A DNA stretch of 64,000 nucleotides from Phyllostachys edulis (GCA_036346405.1 CM070567.1:48471633-48535632), one strand, 5' to 3'. Positions 33,802-46,429 are shown, counted from the stretch's first letter. Notes: a model not told the origin generated them from the sequence alone. A program made the numbers and translations.

Positions 33802-34643
33802 ATGCTCAAAAGATAGAACTTCACAACAAAATAAATCAGCACAATGCTCAAATTTAGGTTGTTGTTTATTGCTCTCAAATGTCGGGCTACTCAAGATGTA
33901 TTCTTGGCCTCCTCGCCACTTGGGTCAAAATTCTATCACAAATTAAATACAACAATTACTTTGAAATAAATTAGGCCTTGATCTTTACAAAATGTTGCTT
34001 TGTCTAATCTGACATTTTAAAACAAATCATCAATTGAGAGTTCACTGTCAATATTTCAATTGAACCAAATACATAATATTTTAGTTAACAAGAATATAAA
34101 CAATGACTGAACAATAATCACAGTGAACCACAGTGAGCTGAAGCTACCAACAGAATATAGCAAAATGACCAGACAACATCAACATTATGAAGCATAGTGA
34201 TCTGATGAGCATGAATAACATGACACAATATTAGAGAATCCAAAGCGGTGAGCTCGTACCTCCCACAACATTACTAAGTAATATCTCCTAGTGCCAGAGT
34301 CAATCAAATCAGTATAATTTGAAACTTCTACTAGCACAATCCAAAGCGGTGAGCTCATACCTTGACGGAAGGCGTGGATGAAGAGGGAGTCGAGGTCGGG
34401 GGAGCGTGGCGTCATCGAGGTCAGGGGCGGCGTCATCGAGGTCGGGGGTTGTAGAGGGAGGACAATGACGCGGGGAGGAGGAGGCATGATGATGAAGGCG
34501 GCGTAGGGGAGGAGTACAACGCAGGGACGACGGCGCGGAGAGAGGAGGTTCGGGAGGAACATGGGAAGTAAGGACGTTGGCGCGGGGAGGAGGAGGCGTG
34601 GGGATGACATTGGCGTAGGGGACGAGGATGATGCGGGGACGCA
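33802..34643. other. Left part of a CACTA-like element (non-coding)
   Basis: The purine-rich GGGGAGGAGGAGGC tract at 34370-34643 continues, across the solo LTR, into matching text at 37868-37950 (both sides contain GGAGAGAGGAGG and GGAACATG(G/A)GAAGTAAGG). The two flanks are therefore one older element or a local duplication. No protein was recognised on either strand. Confidence 0.5.
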
Positions 34644-37600
34644 TGTAACATCCCAAAGTGCTGTTACCAAAATAAAAATAAATAAAGTTATTATTTTGTT
34701 GGTTTTTCTGAAATTTGAAAGAGTTTTATTGCTTTATTTGAATTTCTGAAGTTTTAAAAGTCAAAAAGAAAATTTATTGAAGTTGTTGAAGTTTTATTAG
34801 ATTTAGATTGAAAAATAAAAATTAATTTAATTTCTAGAATTTTCTGGAATTTCAAAAGCTTTTTCCTAATTATTTTAAAGCCAAAATAATTTATTTGCAA
34901 AATTAAAAGCCAACTTTAAGTTGGAAATAATTTTATTAAGTCCAAAATAACTCTGAAAATTTATGTGAATTTTTCTAGAATTTTTGGAGTTTATTTGCTA
35001 TTTTCAAAAGCTATTTTGATTTAACTCCATTTCTGAAATTGGAAAATTGTTTAAAAATCCGGAAAAACCAATGGGCCGAATTCTCCCCGCTCGGCCCATT
35101 TCCTCACGCTTTAGGCCCATCTCTACTTCACCACGCGTGCCCGCTCTCGACCGTTGGATGCAAATCCAACGTGCTAGTCGCGCCCGCTCCCGTTTTCCTT
35201 TTCCCACACTCGCTACCAAGTGGGGCCCCGCCGTCAGACCGTTGCCCACCTCCGGCTTTTCTTCTCCACGTGAGCGCCGCATATGCCGCCATGGCTGGAC
35301 CCGCCGAGCTTCGCAACGGCAGCCCCCAACCGTCCCCAACCTTCGCGTGCGCGTGCGCACGACCCGCGCCCAGCTCCGCCTCCACCCCCACCTCTCCCCC
35401 TTTCTCCACGCTCGATTCTCCCGCGTGCCGCAACCGCCCCGCCACGACCTCCAACGGCTCCTCATCGCCCCGGTGCCCCTATAAAAGGGAGCACGAGGGA
35501 GCCCTTTCCTCACTCAACCCGCCGCCACCACTCATTCCTCCCCTCTCCTCGTGAGCTTGCCGGATTTTGAGCTTTCGTCGCAGCCGGCCGCAAGCGCCCA
35601 GCTGCCTCTAGCGCCACCACCGTCGATGCCTCGACCTCGCCGCCACCACCATCGGCATCGCCGTCCCCAGGGCTACCCCGTGCGCGTGCTAGCTTTGCCG
35701 CAGCGCCGCCCGAATCACCTCGCCACCGCAACCCCGACATCGCCGCCGCCTAACTCCTCGTTGCCGGCTATCGCCGCCGCCTCAGGTGGCCAAATCGTGC
35801 GCATCTTAACCCCCACGCTCCACTCTCTCTTTTGGTGCCTTCGCCAGCCGCCGCCGTGCCGTCCTTCACCGGTGAGCCGCAGGCCGGAGCGCCGCCGGTG
35901 CCCAGGTGACGTGGCCGCGCCACGTCACTGCCCCGTCAAGGGCACCTTAGTGCCACCTCGCCCTCTTGGTGACGCGGCACGTGCGCGTGTCACGCCCACG
36001 TGGCACTTCCACTGTGCCACGGACCCCATGTGTCAGCGGCTCAACCTTTTTCCCGAATTAAAAATAATTCCAAATTCCAAGAAAATCCTTTATTCATCAT
36101 TTCATTTGAATTGTAAACTTCCCGGGGTTCGTTCTCCTTCATACGAACTACGATTTCGTCAATTCAAATTTCTAAATTTGTATAAATTCAAGATCTAGCT
36201 AACTAAACTAAAATTATTTAATTTGGAGTTCATTTTAATCTTTATTTGAATTTTGTTTGAATTTGGCTTATTTTCGCGTATAGATTTCGACAACTTCAGA
36301 GAATCAGATTTCGACGCCGTTTGAGAGCAACTAATCAAGAAAGGCAAGTTATAACTTTTATCATATTTGAACCCATTATTTCAAATTATTTAAATTCTGT
36401 TTTAAATTATTACTGTATGCTTATTTATATTCAGTAATTTACATTCATGTTTTAAATTTATAGATATGCCTAATTCTTTTGTATGGCCAATGTTGATATT
36501 TGAATCAAATATATTGTTACCCTAGATAAAACCTAGTTAATACGATAGTATGAACTAGGACCATTTGGAAAAGTTATGCTTAGTGATGCTTAGACTCAAA
36601 AATATTTGATTTGGGGAATTTTAGCCAAAAATCAAATGTTGTTAAATTGTATCCATTGCATTGGTGTGCCATAGATGTTTGAAAATGATTTGAAAAATAA
36701 AAGGAAAATTGGTTTGAACTTGGGCGAAATGGATGTTTGGATGGTGCATGTTGATGCACGGGATCGAGTCATTTCTATGATCGAGGCCCATGGGTTTTAT
36801 GGAAAGTCACCCAAGTCAGTTAAGGACCGGCCTTTGAGTGTTCCTTGCTAAGACACATCGTACTACCACTTGTCCTAAGAATGGGGAGGGGGTCTGGCTG
36901 ACTAATTTGCAATGTTTCACCGTGGTCATGCCATCCGGTTTCGTGGGTGTCTTTTATGACATACTTTTTATGTATTCCCACCTAGCGCAAGAGGGGGCTT
37001 AAATCCGGCGGATGGTCAGTCCAAAGGAAGCGAAACCTCAGTGAGACAGGACTACGGTGGAATGGCGCATTGTAAAGGCCTTGTCACGTGCTCTAGACTA
37101 CTTACCTAAGGTAGTGAGCGGTGGCATAGATATATGCCAAACAAACTAGAGAAGTCGTGTCTTGTGGGTAAAGTTATTCCACCTCTGTAGAGTGTAAAAC
37201 TATTCAAATAGCCGTATCCACGGTCATGGACATGCTAGCAAAGCCACTCAAAGTTATACTTTGATTTTGTTTTGAAAAGACTTTATTAAATGGTTTATAC
37301 AAATGGAAAAGTGGGCAGGAAGCCATGTGATAGGAGGGTATCCTTCACCATTCATGTGTGAATGTTATCTGACTATAAAACTTGAGAATTTATAAAATGA
37401 ATTTTAGTTATAGAATAACTGCTTTGTAACTTACTACAAATATTTAAAGAAAATGTTGCTTTACGCAAATTCAACCAATAAGCATTCCTTTGTTATATCC
37501 TTACATGCATTATAATCTGTTAATTGGGTGTAACTTGCGAGTACGGAAGTTGTGCTCATCCTTGCTTCATGCAAATAAATTTCAGAGTAGGACTTTGCTA

Positions 37601-37867
37601 CCGGTGTGGATCTCAATGACTAGGCCGCTACCCCAGTCGATTACCTGTGGCAGATCAGCTGGACTCCACTACTTCTTCGCCTTCCGTTGTGTTTGTTTAT
37701 TGTTGGCTTGTAAGCCTTTCTAGTAATAAACTCTGTTAATTAGTAATAATATATATTGTGTGATTTATGGATGTTACCATATCTGTTTACTGTGTGAACT
37801 AGCTACTGATCTTGGGACTAGTTCAGAAATACACAGAGGATTTGGGGTGTTAATCCCGGGTCCTACA
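34644..37867 (+). mobile_element. 3.2-kb solo LTR (Tekay/Del-like gypsy)
   Basis: Begins TGTAACATCCCAAAGTG and ends CCGGGTCCTACA. The flanks ACGCA (34639-34643) and ATGCA (37868-37872) match at 4 of 5 bases, the difference being a C-to-T change at a CpG. A TATA box, CCCTATAAAAGGGAG, lies at about 35476. The palindromic block CTATTCAAATAG is at 37200. There is no primer site, gag or pol next to it, so unequal recombination between two LTRs has removed the rest. The TGTAACATCC start and the 3-kb length group it with the other two long LTRs. Confidence 0.85.
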
Positions 37868-37984
37868 ATGCAGCGCAGAGAGAGGAGGCTCGGGAGGAAC
37901 ATGAGAAGTAAGGGCGCTGGGGAGGTGGACGGGCGAGTGAGCTCTGAATAGTAAGGGCGTAAACCCTAGTGGGGCCCTACTTAT

Positions 37985-38420
37985 AAAGGGATATCATAGA
38001 CGGCTGTCTTAAAGAACCATATGTGATAAGCGAGCATATCATAGACGGTTATATTTGAGAACTGTGTGTAATAAGTATCACAGACGGTTCTAGTATGAAA
38101 CCGTCTATGATGCTCAGTGTGAGCGGGGGAATTTTTTGGACGCGTGCGCGGGAGGTGAAATTTTCTATTGTAGGACCGTGTGTGATAAGTATTACAGACG
38201 GTTCTATTATGGAACCGTTTTGGTTGTTTTCTTAGGTGTACTCACTGTCTTCTTCAGAGCAGCATATCAGAGATGGTTCTTGTTAATAACCGCCTGTAAT
38301 AGACATCACAGACGGTTCCAATTACAAACCGTTTGTGACAAGTACACATCACAGGCGGTTCTTGCTAATAACTGTCTGTGATACATACCACAGATGATTT
38401 GTTCCACTAAATTGCCTGTG
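37985..38420. mobile_element. CACTA-like subterminal repeat array
   Basis: About ten copies of an ACAGACGGTT word in both orientations (for instance CACAGACGGTTCTAGTATGA with its inverse AACCGTCTATGAT) lie in 430 bp. Inverted, short, subterminal motif arrays of this kind are typical of plant En/Spm (CACTA) elements, where transposase binds. The adjacent CCCTACTTATAAAGGG (37974 on) is a possible promoter on the minus strand. The CACTA terminus itself was not found, so the superfamily is inferred. Confidence 0.55.
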
Positions 38421-38572
38421 ATAGTTCTATAGCCAAAAAATATTCACACGCTAGCATAAGTAGGGCCAATCCTAAGCTTTCTCAGCTTCTTATAGTACTT
38501 GAGCTCAGCTCTTTCTCCTGTCATCTCCTTCTGGTCTCACCTTACCTCATCTCCTCCTCTTGAGTGAGGGCC

Positions 38573-39067
38573 ATGTCTGAGGCGTTGGGCTCACCGAATT
38601 GGAGGGCCCTAGCGCTAGCCACCGTTAGACGGGTGGATTGCCCTAACTGCCGTGTGCAAGCAAATGTGTTCTACGCCAACACTGAGGGAAATACTGGTCG
38701 GGTGTTTTACAAATATCTTTATTTCCCAGTAAGAAAGCTTGAGTTTGATTTTTTGCGGTTTGGATGTTTCTTCAGTAGGTATGAAATGTGTGTGTATTTT
38801 GCCGTTTGTACGGTTCTGTAGGTTGGAGGATGTCAATATTTTCAGTGGGCAGACACCATGGACAGAGCAAGGGAGCACAGCAATATAGGGCAAAGGATGG
38901 ATTCTGGGCTGGAGCAGAGAATGGAAATTGTGCTGGAGCTGAGGATAAACATGCTGGAGTTGAAGATGGAGCGCATTCTGGACCATATCAAGTGGCTGGA
39001 GAAGATTGTGTGTTTGTATCATTGTTGTAATTTATGGCATATTTCTGAAGTAGTCGGTTTCCTGTAG
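38573..39067 (+). CDS. GRF-type zinc-finger protein (two exons, 133 aa)
   Basis: Exon 1 38573-38728 and exon 2 38822-39067, GT-AG intron of 93 bp, phase 0. The exon junction joins CPNCRVQANVFYANTEGNTG and RVFYKYLYFP to VGGCQYFQWAD, which is the layout of a GRF zinc finger (CxxC ... GRxFYxC ... C-x-(Y/F)-F-x-W-x-D). The third zinc ligand is Tyr instead of Cys (FYKY), so zinc binding may be impaired. The C-terminal part (MDRAREHSNIGQRMDSGLEQ onward) is rich in heptad-like Leu/Met and probably coiled. GRF proteins of this size are numerous in grasses and often travel with transposons. It lies directly next to the CACTA-like array. It could be a real small gene or a decaying passenger. Confidence 0.6.
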
Positions 39068-39319
39068 TTGCATGCAAAATAGACTTTGTTCATTTCAAGT
39101 TCATTTTAGTTTAAATTGTTCAGTTCAATTCAGTTTAAACTATGCTAAAACCGCTAATATAAGTAGTGAAGAATATTGACAAAATTGGGGAGGAATTATA
39201 TATGAATATTTGCTAAAACTATGCTAAAACCGCTAATATTACGACAATATGCTTTTACTATGATTATTACAGCTAAAATTATATCTGAATATTTGCTAAA
39301 ACCGCTAATTTTATGACAA
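39068..39319. other. No gene seen; short repeats
   Basis: ACTATGCTAAAACCGCTAAT occurs twice (about 39140 and 39213), and AATATTTGCTAAAAC-type words recur. This AT-rich spacer separates the GRF gene from the F-box remnant. Confidence 0.5.
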
Positions 39320-40177
39320 TTAGTTCAACACCTGTGCAAAGAACTTGGTGTACTCATGCCTAATCCTACAATCGTCGCTGCAGAAGACGACGTAGTCATC
39401 CCACCCTTCTGTCACGCCATAGCTGGTGCTCGTGCACCGATGGTAGTCCTCCGACAGCGCCCACACCCGGCCCAGCGGCCTAGCCATCTTCTTGCACGCT
39501 GCCTCCTGGACCGTGTCCGCAGCGAGCCTCTGACACCGCCTGCACTCCCGATTGGTCCTCTTGGCTGTCTCGCATTTGTCGTCGGCCGACTCGCCCTTGA
39601 CCTGCCTGATGTATTGCTTCCCAACGTCGCGCACCTCGCCGGCCGTGTAGTGGAGGACGCTGAGCACGTAGACCGCGGCCTTGTGGCCAGTGATGGCTGT
39701 CTGGTCGAGGAACACGAGGACGCGTTGCATGTCCTGGTACGCGAAGACGAGCGTGACGCCGACGATGAAGCAGGCCTCCGGGTTGCTGGCACTCGCCAGG
39801 TGGTTGACGATGGCGAGGTAGCGCTCGTTGTCCAGCCGCTTCATCGCCTCCTCCCACTCCAGCGCCATGTGCTTCCCCACGGCGCGCTCTTTGGACGCCT
39901 TGTACATGGCCTTGCAACTCCAATATACGTGCACAATTCAAGATGTCATAATTACTCTATAAGAGAAAATTAAAAGGCCAAATTAAGGGCGTTGTTGCTA
40001 GTCAGATTAGTAACTTGTTTCTCTAGTCAAATTAAAAGGCTAACATGTATGTATGCATGGATTGGTTGTTGCCACAAACAGTAGTACGTATTTTTGTAGG
40101 TACATATATACATACGTGAATCGTAGGCCGCAGAGGTCAGCCATGGGCTGAGGAGAGCTCTCGGCCATAAGGTCGAC
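39320..40177 (-). pseudogene. F-box protein gene (At1g67623-like group), 5' truncated
   Basis: Minus strand. Exon 2 (39917-39320, 199 codons with stop) carries a long region with NPEACFIVGVTLVFAY, TGHKAAVYVLSVLHY and a C-terminal cysteine pattern (CRRCQRLA ... CSDDCRIRHEYTKFFAQ). This is the layout of grass F-box proteins of the At1g67623-like type. The tail of exon 1 (about 40177-40116) reads IVDLMAESSPQPMADLCGLR before a GTATGT donor, and the splice restores the frame at T/CKAMYKASKE. The segment is the second half of the F-box. Its first half is missing because retrotransposon pol sequence begins at about 40178. Without that half the protein could not be expected to bind SKP1. No frameshift is seen in the surviving part. 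Confidence 0.8.
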
Positions 40178-41581
40178 GATATCAAGAGAAACATGAAGAA
40201 AGGTAAATCCCTAAGATTTTCAGAAGATGAGCAAGGCACCGTGTGGTTCGATAAGCGTATCTGTGTACCAGATCAAAAGAAACTTAAATAGTTAATACTC
40301 AAAGAAGCACATGAAACTTTGTATTCCATTCGCCCTGGAAGCACTAAGATGTATCAAGATCTCAAGGAAATGTATTGGTGGCCTAGCATGAAGCGTGAGA
40401 TTTTGGAATATGTAGCACAGTGTGACACTTGCCAGCGAGTAAAAGCCAAGCATCAGAGGTCTGCTGGACTCTTGCAACCTTTGAACGTACCTGAATAGAA
40501 ATAGGAAGAAATTGACATAGACTTTATCACCGGTTTGCTAAGAACCAAAGCTGGATATGATTCTAGCTGAGTAATTGTAGATCGCCTAACAAAGTAGCTC
40601 ACTTTATCCCAGTCAAGACCACATACTCAAGAGAACGACTTGCAGAATTGTACATGGCAAAGATAGTATGTCAGCATGGAGTACCAAAGAAGATCATGCC
40701 AGATTGAGGGACCCAGTTCACCTCAAGATTCTGGCAGAAGCTGCATAGTATTTTGGGCAGCCTACCACCCTCAGACAGACGGTCAGACTAAAAGAGTAAA
40801 CCAGATCCTAGAAGATATGTTGAGAGCCTACGCTCTAGAGAACCAGACCAGCTGGGATCAAATGCTGCCTTATGCAGAGTTTTCGTACAACAACGGTTAT
40901 CAATCAAGTTTGCAAATGTCCCCGTTCAAAGCTCTTTACGGAAGGAAGTGCCGAACACCATTATATTGGACTGAATCAGGTGAAGGACAAGTACTTGGAC
41001 TAGATATTCTGAAGAAGGCCGAAGACCAAGTTTGATTAATCAGAGAAAAGCTGAAAACAACACAGATCCGACAGAAAAGTTATGCTGATAACCGTCGCTG
41101 GGATTTAGTTTTTGCACCTAGAGATCATGTGTACTTGAAGGTTTCACCTCTCAAAGGAATGCGCCGCTTCCGAGTAAGCGGGAAGGTTGCACCAAGATAC
41201 ATCGGACCCTTTCCAATCTTACTCAGAAGAGGAGAAATTGCTTACAAGTTGGAGCTTCCACCCCAGCTATCAGATGTGCATGACGTCTTTCATGTGTCTC
41301 AACTAAAGAAGTGCCTGCGTGTGCTAGAAGAGCAGATGTCGTTAGAAGCAGTTGACCTGCAAAAAGATCTAACCTACAAAGAGAAACCCATCAAGATTTT
41401 GGAAGTGACATAGCGAGTAACAAGAAGCAAGATCCTCTACTTCTGCAAAGTCGAGTGGAGCAATCACACTGAAGAGGAAGCCACCTGGGAGTGCGAAGAG
41501 GACCTGAAGGTCGAGTTTCCACACCTATTCTCTAATCAGCCTGAATCTCAGGGTCGAGATTCCCTTTCAGGTATATAGGTT
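40178..41581 (+). pseudogene. Tekay-type pol tail (integrase to chromodomain), degraded
   Basis: Corresponds to the complex's own pol from about 48373 onward, with several stops and indels. The surviving blocks include YHPQTDGQTKRVNQILED-type text split over two frames, ALYGRKCRTPLYW and DVFHVSQLKKCL. Near 41380-41530 a chromodomain is readable on both sides of a stop at 41410-41412 (KVEWSNHTEEEATWE). That chromodomain is missing from the downstream copy. It is followed by a weakly purine-rich stretch and the LTR. Confidence 0.85.
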
Positions 41582-44500
41582 TGTAACATCCCTATTTTCT
41601 TGGCTTTTTGAAAAATTTCAAAATTTAAAAATTAACCATTTGATTTTATTAAGTTGCTAAAGCTTAACTTGAAATTTACAAATCAAACACAATTTAAGTT
41701 GGATTAATCAAACTTTAATTAAATCAAAAGTTGGTTTATTAAAGTTTTCTAGTTCTTATTTGGATTTGAAGTCATTTCTTGGATTTCATGGGATTCAAAA
41801 TGGTTTTTCTTTTGTCCCTAAGTTAAAATCTATTTTGTTTGCAAAACTAAAAGCAAAAGTTAAGTTAAAAATATTTTTATTAAGTTCCATATAATTCAAG
41901 GGATTTCTATGCATTTTCTTAGAATTTTTGGACTATTGTAACTATTTTCTAAAAATGGTTTTGATTTTCTGGCATTTATCTTAATCAAAACGCTTTAAAA
42001 CCGTCCCTTGGCTTTTGGGCCGAATTCTTGCAGCCCATTTCCTTCCTCCTCATGTGCCCAAATACAATACCGGCTTCACCAAGCGCTTTCCTCGCTTGCA
42101 CCGTCCGATCAAGTTCGGACGGCTCCCAAACCCTACGTCCTTCCCCGTTTTCCCCTCCTCTCTCTTTGACTGGCGGGCACTTGCCCACCGCCGCCGACCG
42201 GTCATCTTCAACCTCACTCCGTGTCGGCGTGTGTGTGTCTGTGCTTTGTCTTGGCTCTCCTTCTCCCATCTCACCCGTCGCAGTCACCCCGTCGTGCGCA
42301 TTCAATGTGCTGTCCTCCGCCGCGCCCGTTGCCGCCTGTTACTGCCACCCACTCCCTCTCCCATGCCCTGTCACCTCCCCCGTCCCACCCGCTCGAGAAC
42401 CCTGGAGCACGCAAGCTCAACGCGGCCTCGCTGCGCCGTCCTCCTCTCTTGGCCTTCCCTGTGCCTATTTAAGGCGAGCACCAGGAGCGCCATGGCCTCC
42501 TCTCTCTTTCCCCTCTTCTCTCTCTCTCGCTCTCCTCCGCCCCTATTTTGAGCTCCTCGCCGCCGGTCGCCTTCGGACGCTGCCACCATTTGCGCCACCG
42601 CCAAGCCTCCTTCGTCGCCGCGACCCCGCCTCCGACATCGCAACGCCAAGCCCTTCCCCGTGCGCACCTCCCCGCCCCCTGGAGCCTCCTGGAGTGCCGC
42701 TGCCGCATCCAACCGCTGCTGTCGCCGCTCTTCATCTTCGCCGTCAGCCTCTCCTTGAAGCCGTGTCCTCAAGACTAGGAGCACCAGCTTTGCCACGACT
42801 CCCTCTCCCCGTAGGTGCCCTCGCCGGCCACCGAAACCTAGCCTGTCGCTGATGGGGCTGTCCAGTCAATGCCCACATGGTTTTTCTCGGATTTCTTTAG
42901 AGAATTAAATCGGAAAAACTAAGAAAATTCAGATTTCACCATTTTATGTAATTTCAAACTTCCGAAGGCCATAACTTCCTCATTCGAACTCCGATTCAAG
43001 TGATTCAAATTTCGAAATTAATCTAAATTAATTATATTTCTCTTAGTTTTTATTTGGTAATTATTTGAATTTTATTTAGTATTGTTTTATTTATTTAGCT
43101 TTGTTCGTACGTATAGATTCCGACGTTTCGGACGAATTTGTGGACCCGACGACCGAAGCATCTCAACTCTTCAATGAAGGCAAGTCGTAGACCTTTGATC
43201 ATGTGATACCAAATTTATAAAAGTATATTGTTTAATATAATCATGCATGGCTAATTGTATAAAAATGGTTTCGGGAATAGTTAATAACCTAATTGCCATT
43301 ATGCCTCCTTGATAAATTGATAATGGCATGTGCCCTTGAATGACATAAATCCTTGGACACCATCGGATGGTTAATAATTAGTTGGACATTATTGTACTAC
43401 CAACATGGGTATCATATCTTCTTAGCCAATGCTTTAGTTATCCAAAGGATTCATGATCACATGCTCAAAGAATGAATGAACATGACCTAATGAAATATGG
43501 AATTGTGGCGCGACCATTATTATTAAAAGATGTTGTGTCATGGAAAGGGTTGCCATTTGGCCGGGTTAAACCCAAATGATTTATACTCAGGCGAGTGATC
43601 GTGCAGTAAAGAGGATGATTTTGGGATGTGGTTGCCTCGCCTGAGTAGCCTCTAAGGACTTAACTTTGTGCACCATTGATCTGGGACATACTGTACAACC
43701 ATAAGTCCATTTATGGGGTGGACTGGGCCAATTAATTAGCAATGTTTTGAGTCGGTTCTGTTTTGGTTGTTGAATTGGCGCAAGAGGGGGCTAGATTGAG
43801 GCAAAACCTTAGCGAGCAGAACCGAATCAAAAGAGAGCTTTGTAAAAGCCTTGTGATAATCACTTAGTCACACGCCATCGGAAGTGTGAAATGCCCGGCA
43901 TTAAAAGATGATTATCTCTTATGAGTCAAGTTGTACAACCTTTGCAGAGTGTAAAACTATTCGAATAGCCGTGTCCCCGGTTATAGACAATGCCTGGTGA
44001 TTTCACACGAGGGGCAGACTTTTATCAAAAATGTTGGAATGAGTTATTTGAATCTAGTAGATGGTTGGGGTTGATGGTTAGGAAGTGAACGGGGTGTTCA
44101 CTAGTTGTTTCAAAGAAAAATTGATTACTTATGTATTACCCCCTTTTAAAGTGTGCTTTACAATCCACTTACTGTATTTAATGTCGAATACTGCTTTCTG
44201 CAAAATAGCCCTAAAGCTATCCTTGTTAAGTCTTTCATGAATATTACTTGCATACATTTCCCTACGACTTGCTGAATACTTTAAAGTAATCATGGCTTTG
44301 CGCCATTTGTTGATCAGTCGTCGAAGAAGAACCAGGGAACATCGAGAACTACGAGGAAGACTTTTTTGAAGACTATGCGAATTATGTCACGTCCTCCACT
44401 CGATTGCCTGTGGGCATGTCGAATGGCCTCCACCAGATATTTGGTTTCCGCTGCGAGCTCCCTTTTGTTGTTAAGCCCTATGTGGAAAATATTGTAAGGC

Positions 44501-44669
44501 TTGACCGTAAGGTCTTTTTGCTAAATAATATTAATTTGTCTGCTTCATCTATAGTTTGTTGTAAGGATATGATTACACCAATGTTGCAACTGTGTAAGCT
44601 AGCTACTGATCATGGGACTAGTTTAGAATGCACAGAGGGTCCCGGGGTGGCTTATCCGGGGTCCCGACA
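41582..44669 (+). repeat. Complete 3.1-kb LTR of the Tekay-type complex
   Basis: 3088 bp from TGTAACATCCCTATTTTC to GGGGTCCCGACA. A TATA-like CCTATTTAAGGCG lies at about 42464 after a C-rich promoter region, and the palindrome CTATTCGAATAG is at 43957. It serves at once as 3' LTR of the left fragment and 5' LTR of the right internal region. Confidence 0.9.
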
Positions 44670-44673
44670 GCGT

Positions 44674-44686
44674 TGGTATCAGAGCC
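44674..44686 (+). promoter_or_regulatory. Primer binding site (initiator tRNA-Met)
   Basis: TGGTATCAGAGCC, complementary to the 3' end of initiator methionine tRNA, four bases after the LTR end. Confidence 0.92.
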
Positions 44687-45214
44687 ATATCGACTGTAGG
44701 ACGTAACCATAGTTAGCATGGTCGGTTGGTCAAAAATTCAAAATTTTATTTTATAAATCAAACCAACAATTAATTTGAATAGTATTCTTCTCTCATCTTA
44801 CTCTGATCTTCTCTCATCTTATTCTAACCTTCCCCCACATCATCCATAAGTTCTTTTATCGTATCCCTTCTGAAACTTTGTTTTCAAATTTAAAGTGACC
44901 CTCTCATCTCAGTAATATCTATAGGATTGAGCTTTGCTTGAAGTTGGCCACCTATATAAGATAGATTAGTGGTGTTGTACCTAAGTTACCCTTCTAAATT
45001 TCAGTATCGTTTAGACCGATAGATAGGATCTTCTGCTTGAGTTTTGTTGCCTCTTAATAGCTTTCCGGCTATTGTTCTTCGGGTTTAACCGACTTTTCCT
45101 AGTTAGGTTGTTCCATCTTTCTCCCTTGTTCTCGCTCATCTTCATGATTTTCCCTCTCACCTATTATATATGCTTTATTTTTCTCATCTATTAAACCCGG
45201 AAAGATTTGTGCAG

Positions 45215-46371
45215 ATGGTTCAGACCCGCAACTCCACAAGTCAAGATGAACCAGTGGATCCCTTTACGCCACCACCCCCACCTCCTCCAGCAGCAACCAC
45301 AGATCAGGGTTTGAGTCAGTTCATGGCTGCCCAAACACAGTTGATGAATGCAATGATGCAAAACATGAACCAGATGATGACTCAACAAAACCAGACCGCT
45401 GCCACTCTACTCGCAATGCTGAACCAGAACAACCAAGCAGCTGCCATGCCACCGCCGCCACCACCAGCTTTTCCTCAGTCAAAGCTGGCAGAATTTATGA
45501 GGATCCATCCACCGACGTTCTCCAGCTTCTCCGAGCCTTTGGATGCAGATGACTGGCTGCGCTCTACTGAAAGGAAGCTCGCCATTACCCGGTGTGATGA
45601 CCGCGAGAAAGTTTTTATGCGGCACATCAGCTAGAAGGCACCACCGCATAATGGTGGGAGAACTACTGTGCCGCCCATGTAAACCACCAGAACATCACTT
45701 GGGCTGAATTCTCAGAAGCTTTCCGCCACTCTCATAGTCCTGACGGAAAGGTAGAAATGAAGAAGAATGAGTTTCGTGAGCTAAAACAATGAAACCAGTC
45801 AGTAAGTAAATACCTCAACAAGTTCACTCAACTCTCGCGTTATTCCCAAGAGGATGTTGCCACGGGTGATGGACGTCAAAAGCGTTTTAAGCGAGGACTC
45901 AACCCTAGCTTAAAGGTTCAAGTCGTTAGCAACGATTATGCAAATTTTTAGCAATTAGTAAACAAGGCTATGCTCATAGAGGAGTCACGTCGTGAGCTTG
46001 CAGAATCTCATAAGAGGAAGATGATGCAGCATGGTGCACAACAAGGTCATCCACAGAGCCGTAATCGAATGCGCAATATAACGCCTCTTTGCCCTCTGCT
46101 ACATTCAGGCCCTCACCATGACCCCTCGCCTGGTTACTCTGTGTTTTCGCAACCAAGAACAACAACAACACCAAGAACAAAGCAGCCAAGAAACAACAAT
46201 CATACCGTAGGAATCACCTGTTTCAACTGTCAGCAATTGGGACATTACGCCAGCAATTGTCCCCTGAAGCAAGGTCCGTCACATGTCAGATTCAACTTGG
46301 GAGCTACTCCGACCAGAACTCCGATACTGTGTGGGACATGGAGCACCTCGGACTCAGTCAAGACTAGCTAA
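45215..46371 (+). pseudogene. Tekay-type gag, broken
   Basis: Starts MVQTRNSTSQDEP and has a Pro-rich and Gln/Met-rich N-terminal part. The capsid homology (FSEPLDADDWLRSTERKL) is cut by a frameshift around 45617 in a T-run. In the following frame stops occur near 45651, 45790 and 45948. A complete CCHC knuckle (CFNCQQLGHYASNCPLKQG) remains at 46219-46275. The protein cannot be made from this copy. Confidence 0.88.
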
Positions 46372-46429
46372 GACCCTCACCTTTTGGGAGAGGCCGTGTG
46401 AACCATGTCATGGTGGAGGAAGCCCAGAC

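Noticed and set aside
34985..36198. Several 100-215 codon frames near 35-36 kb
   Set aside because: They lie in the C-rich promoter region of the 34644 solo LTR and are low-complexity.
39356..39973. 205-codon plus-strand frame
   Set aside because: It is the antisense shadow of the F-box exon, which has clear family similarity on the minus strand.
42015..42852. 274-codon Pro/Ser-rich frame
   Set aside because: It lies inside the complete Tekay-type LTR. The same C-rich region occurs in the other LTRs without a conserved frame.
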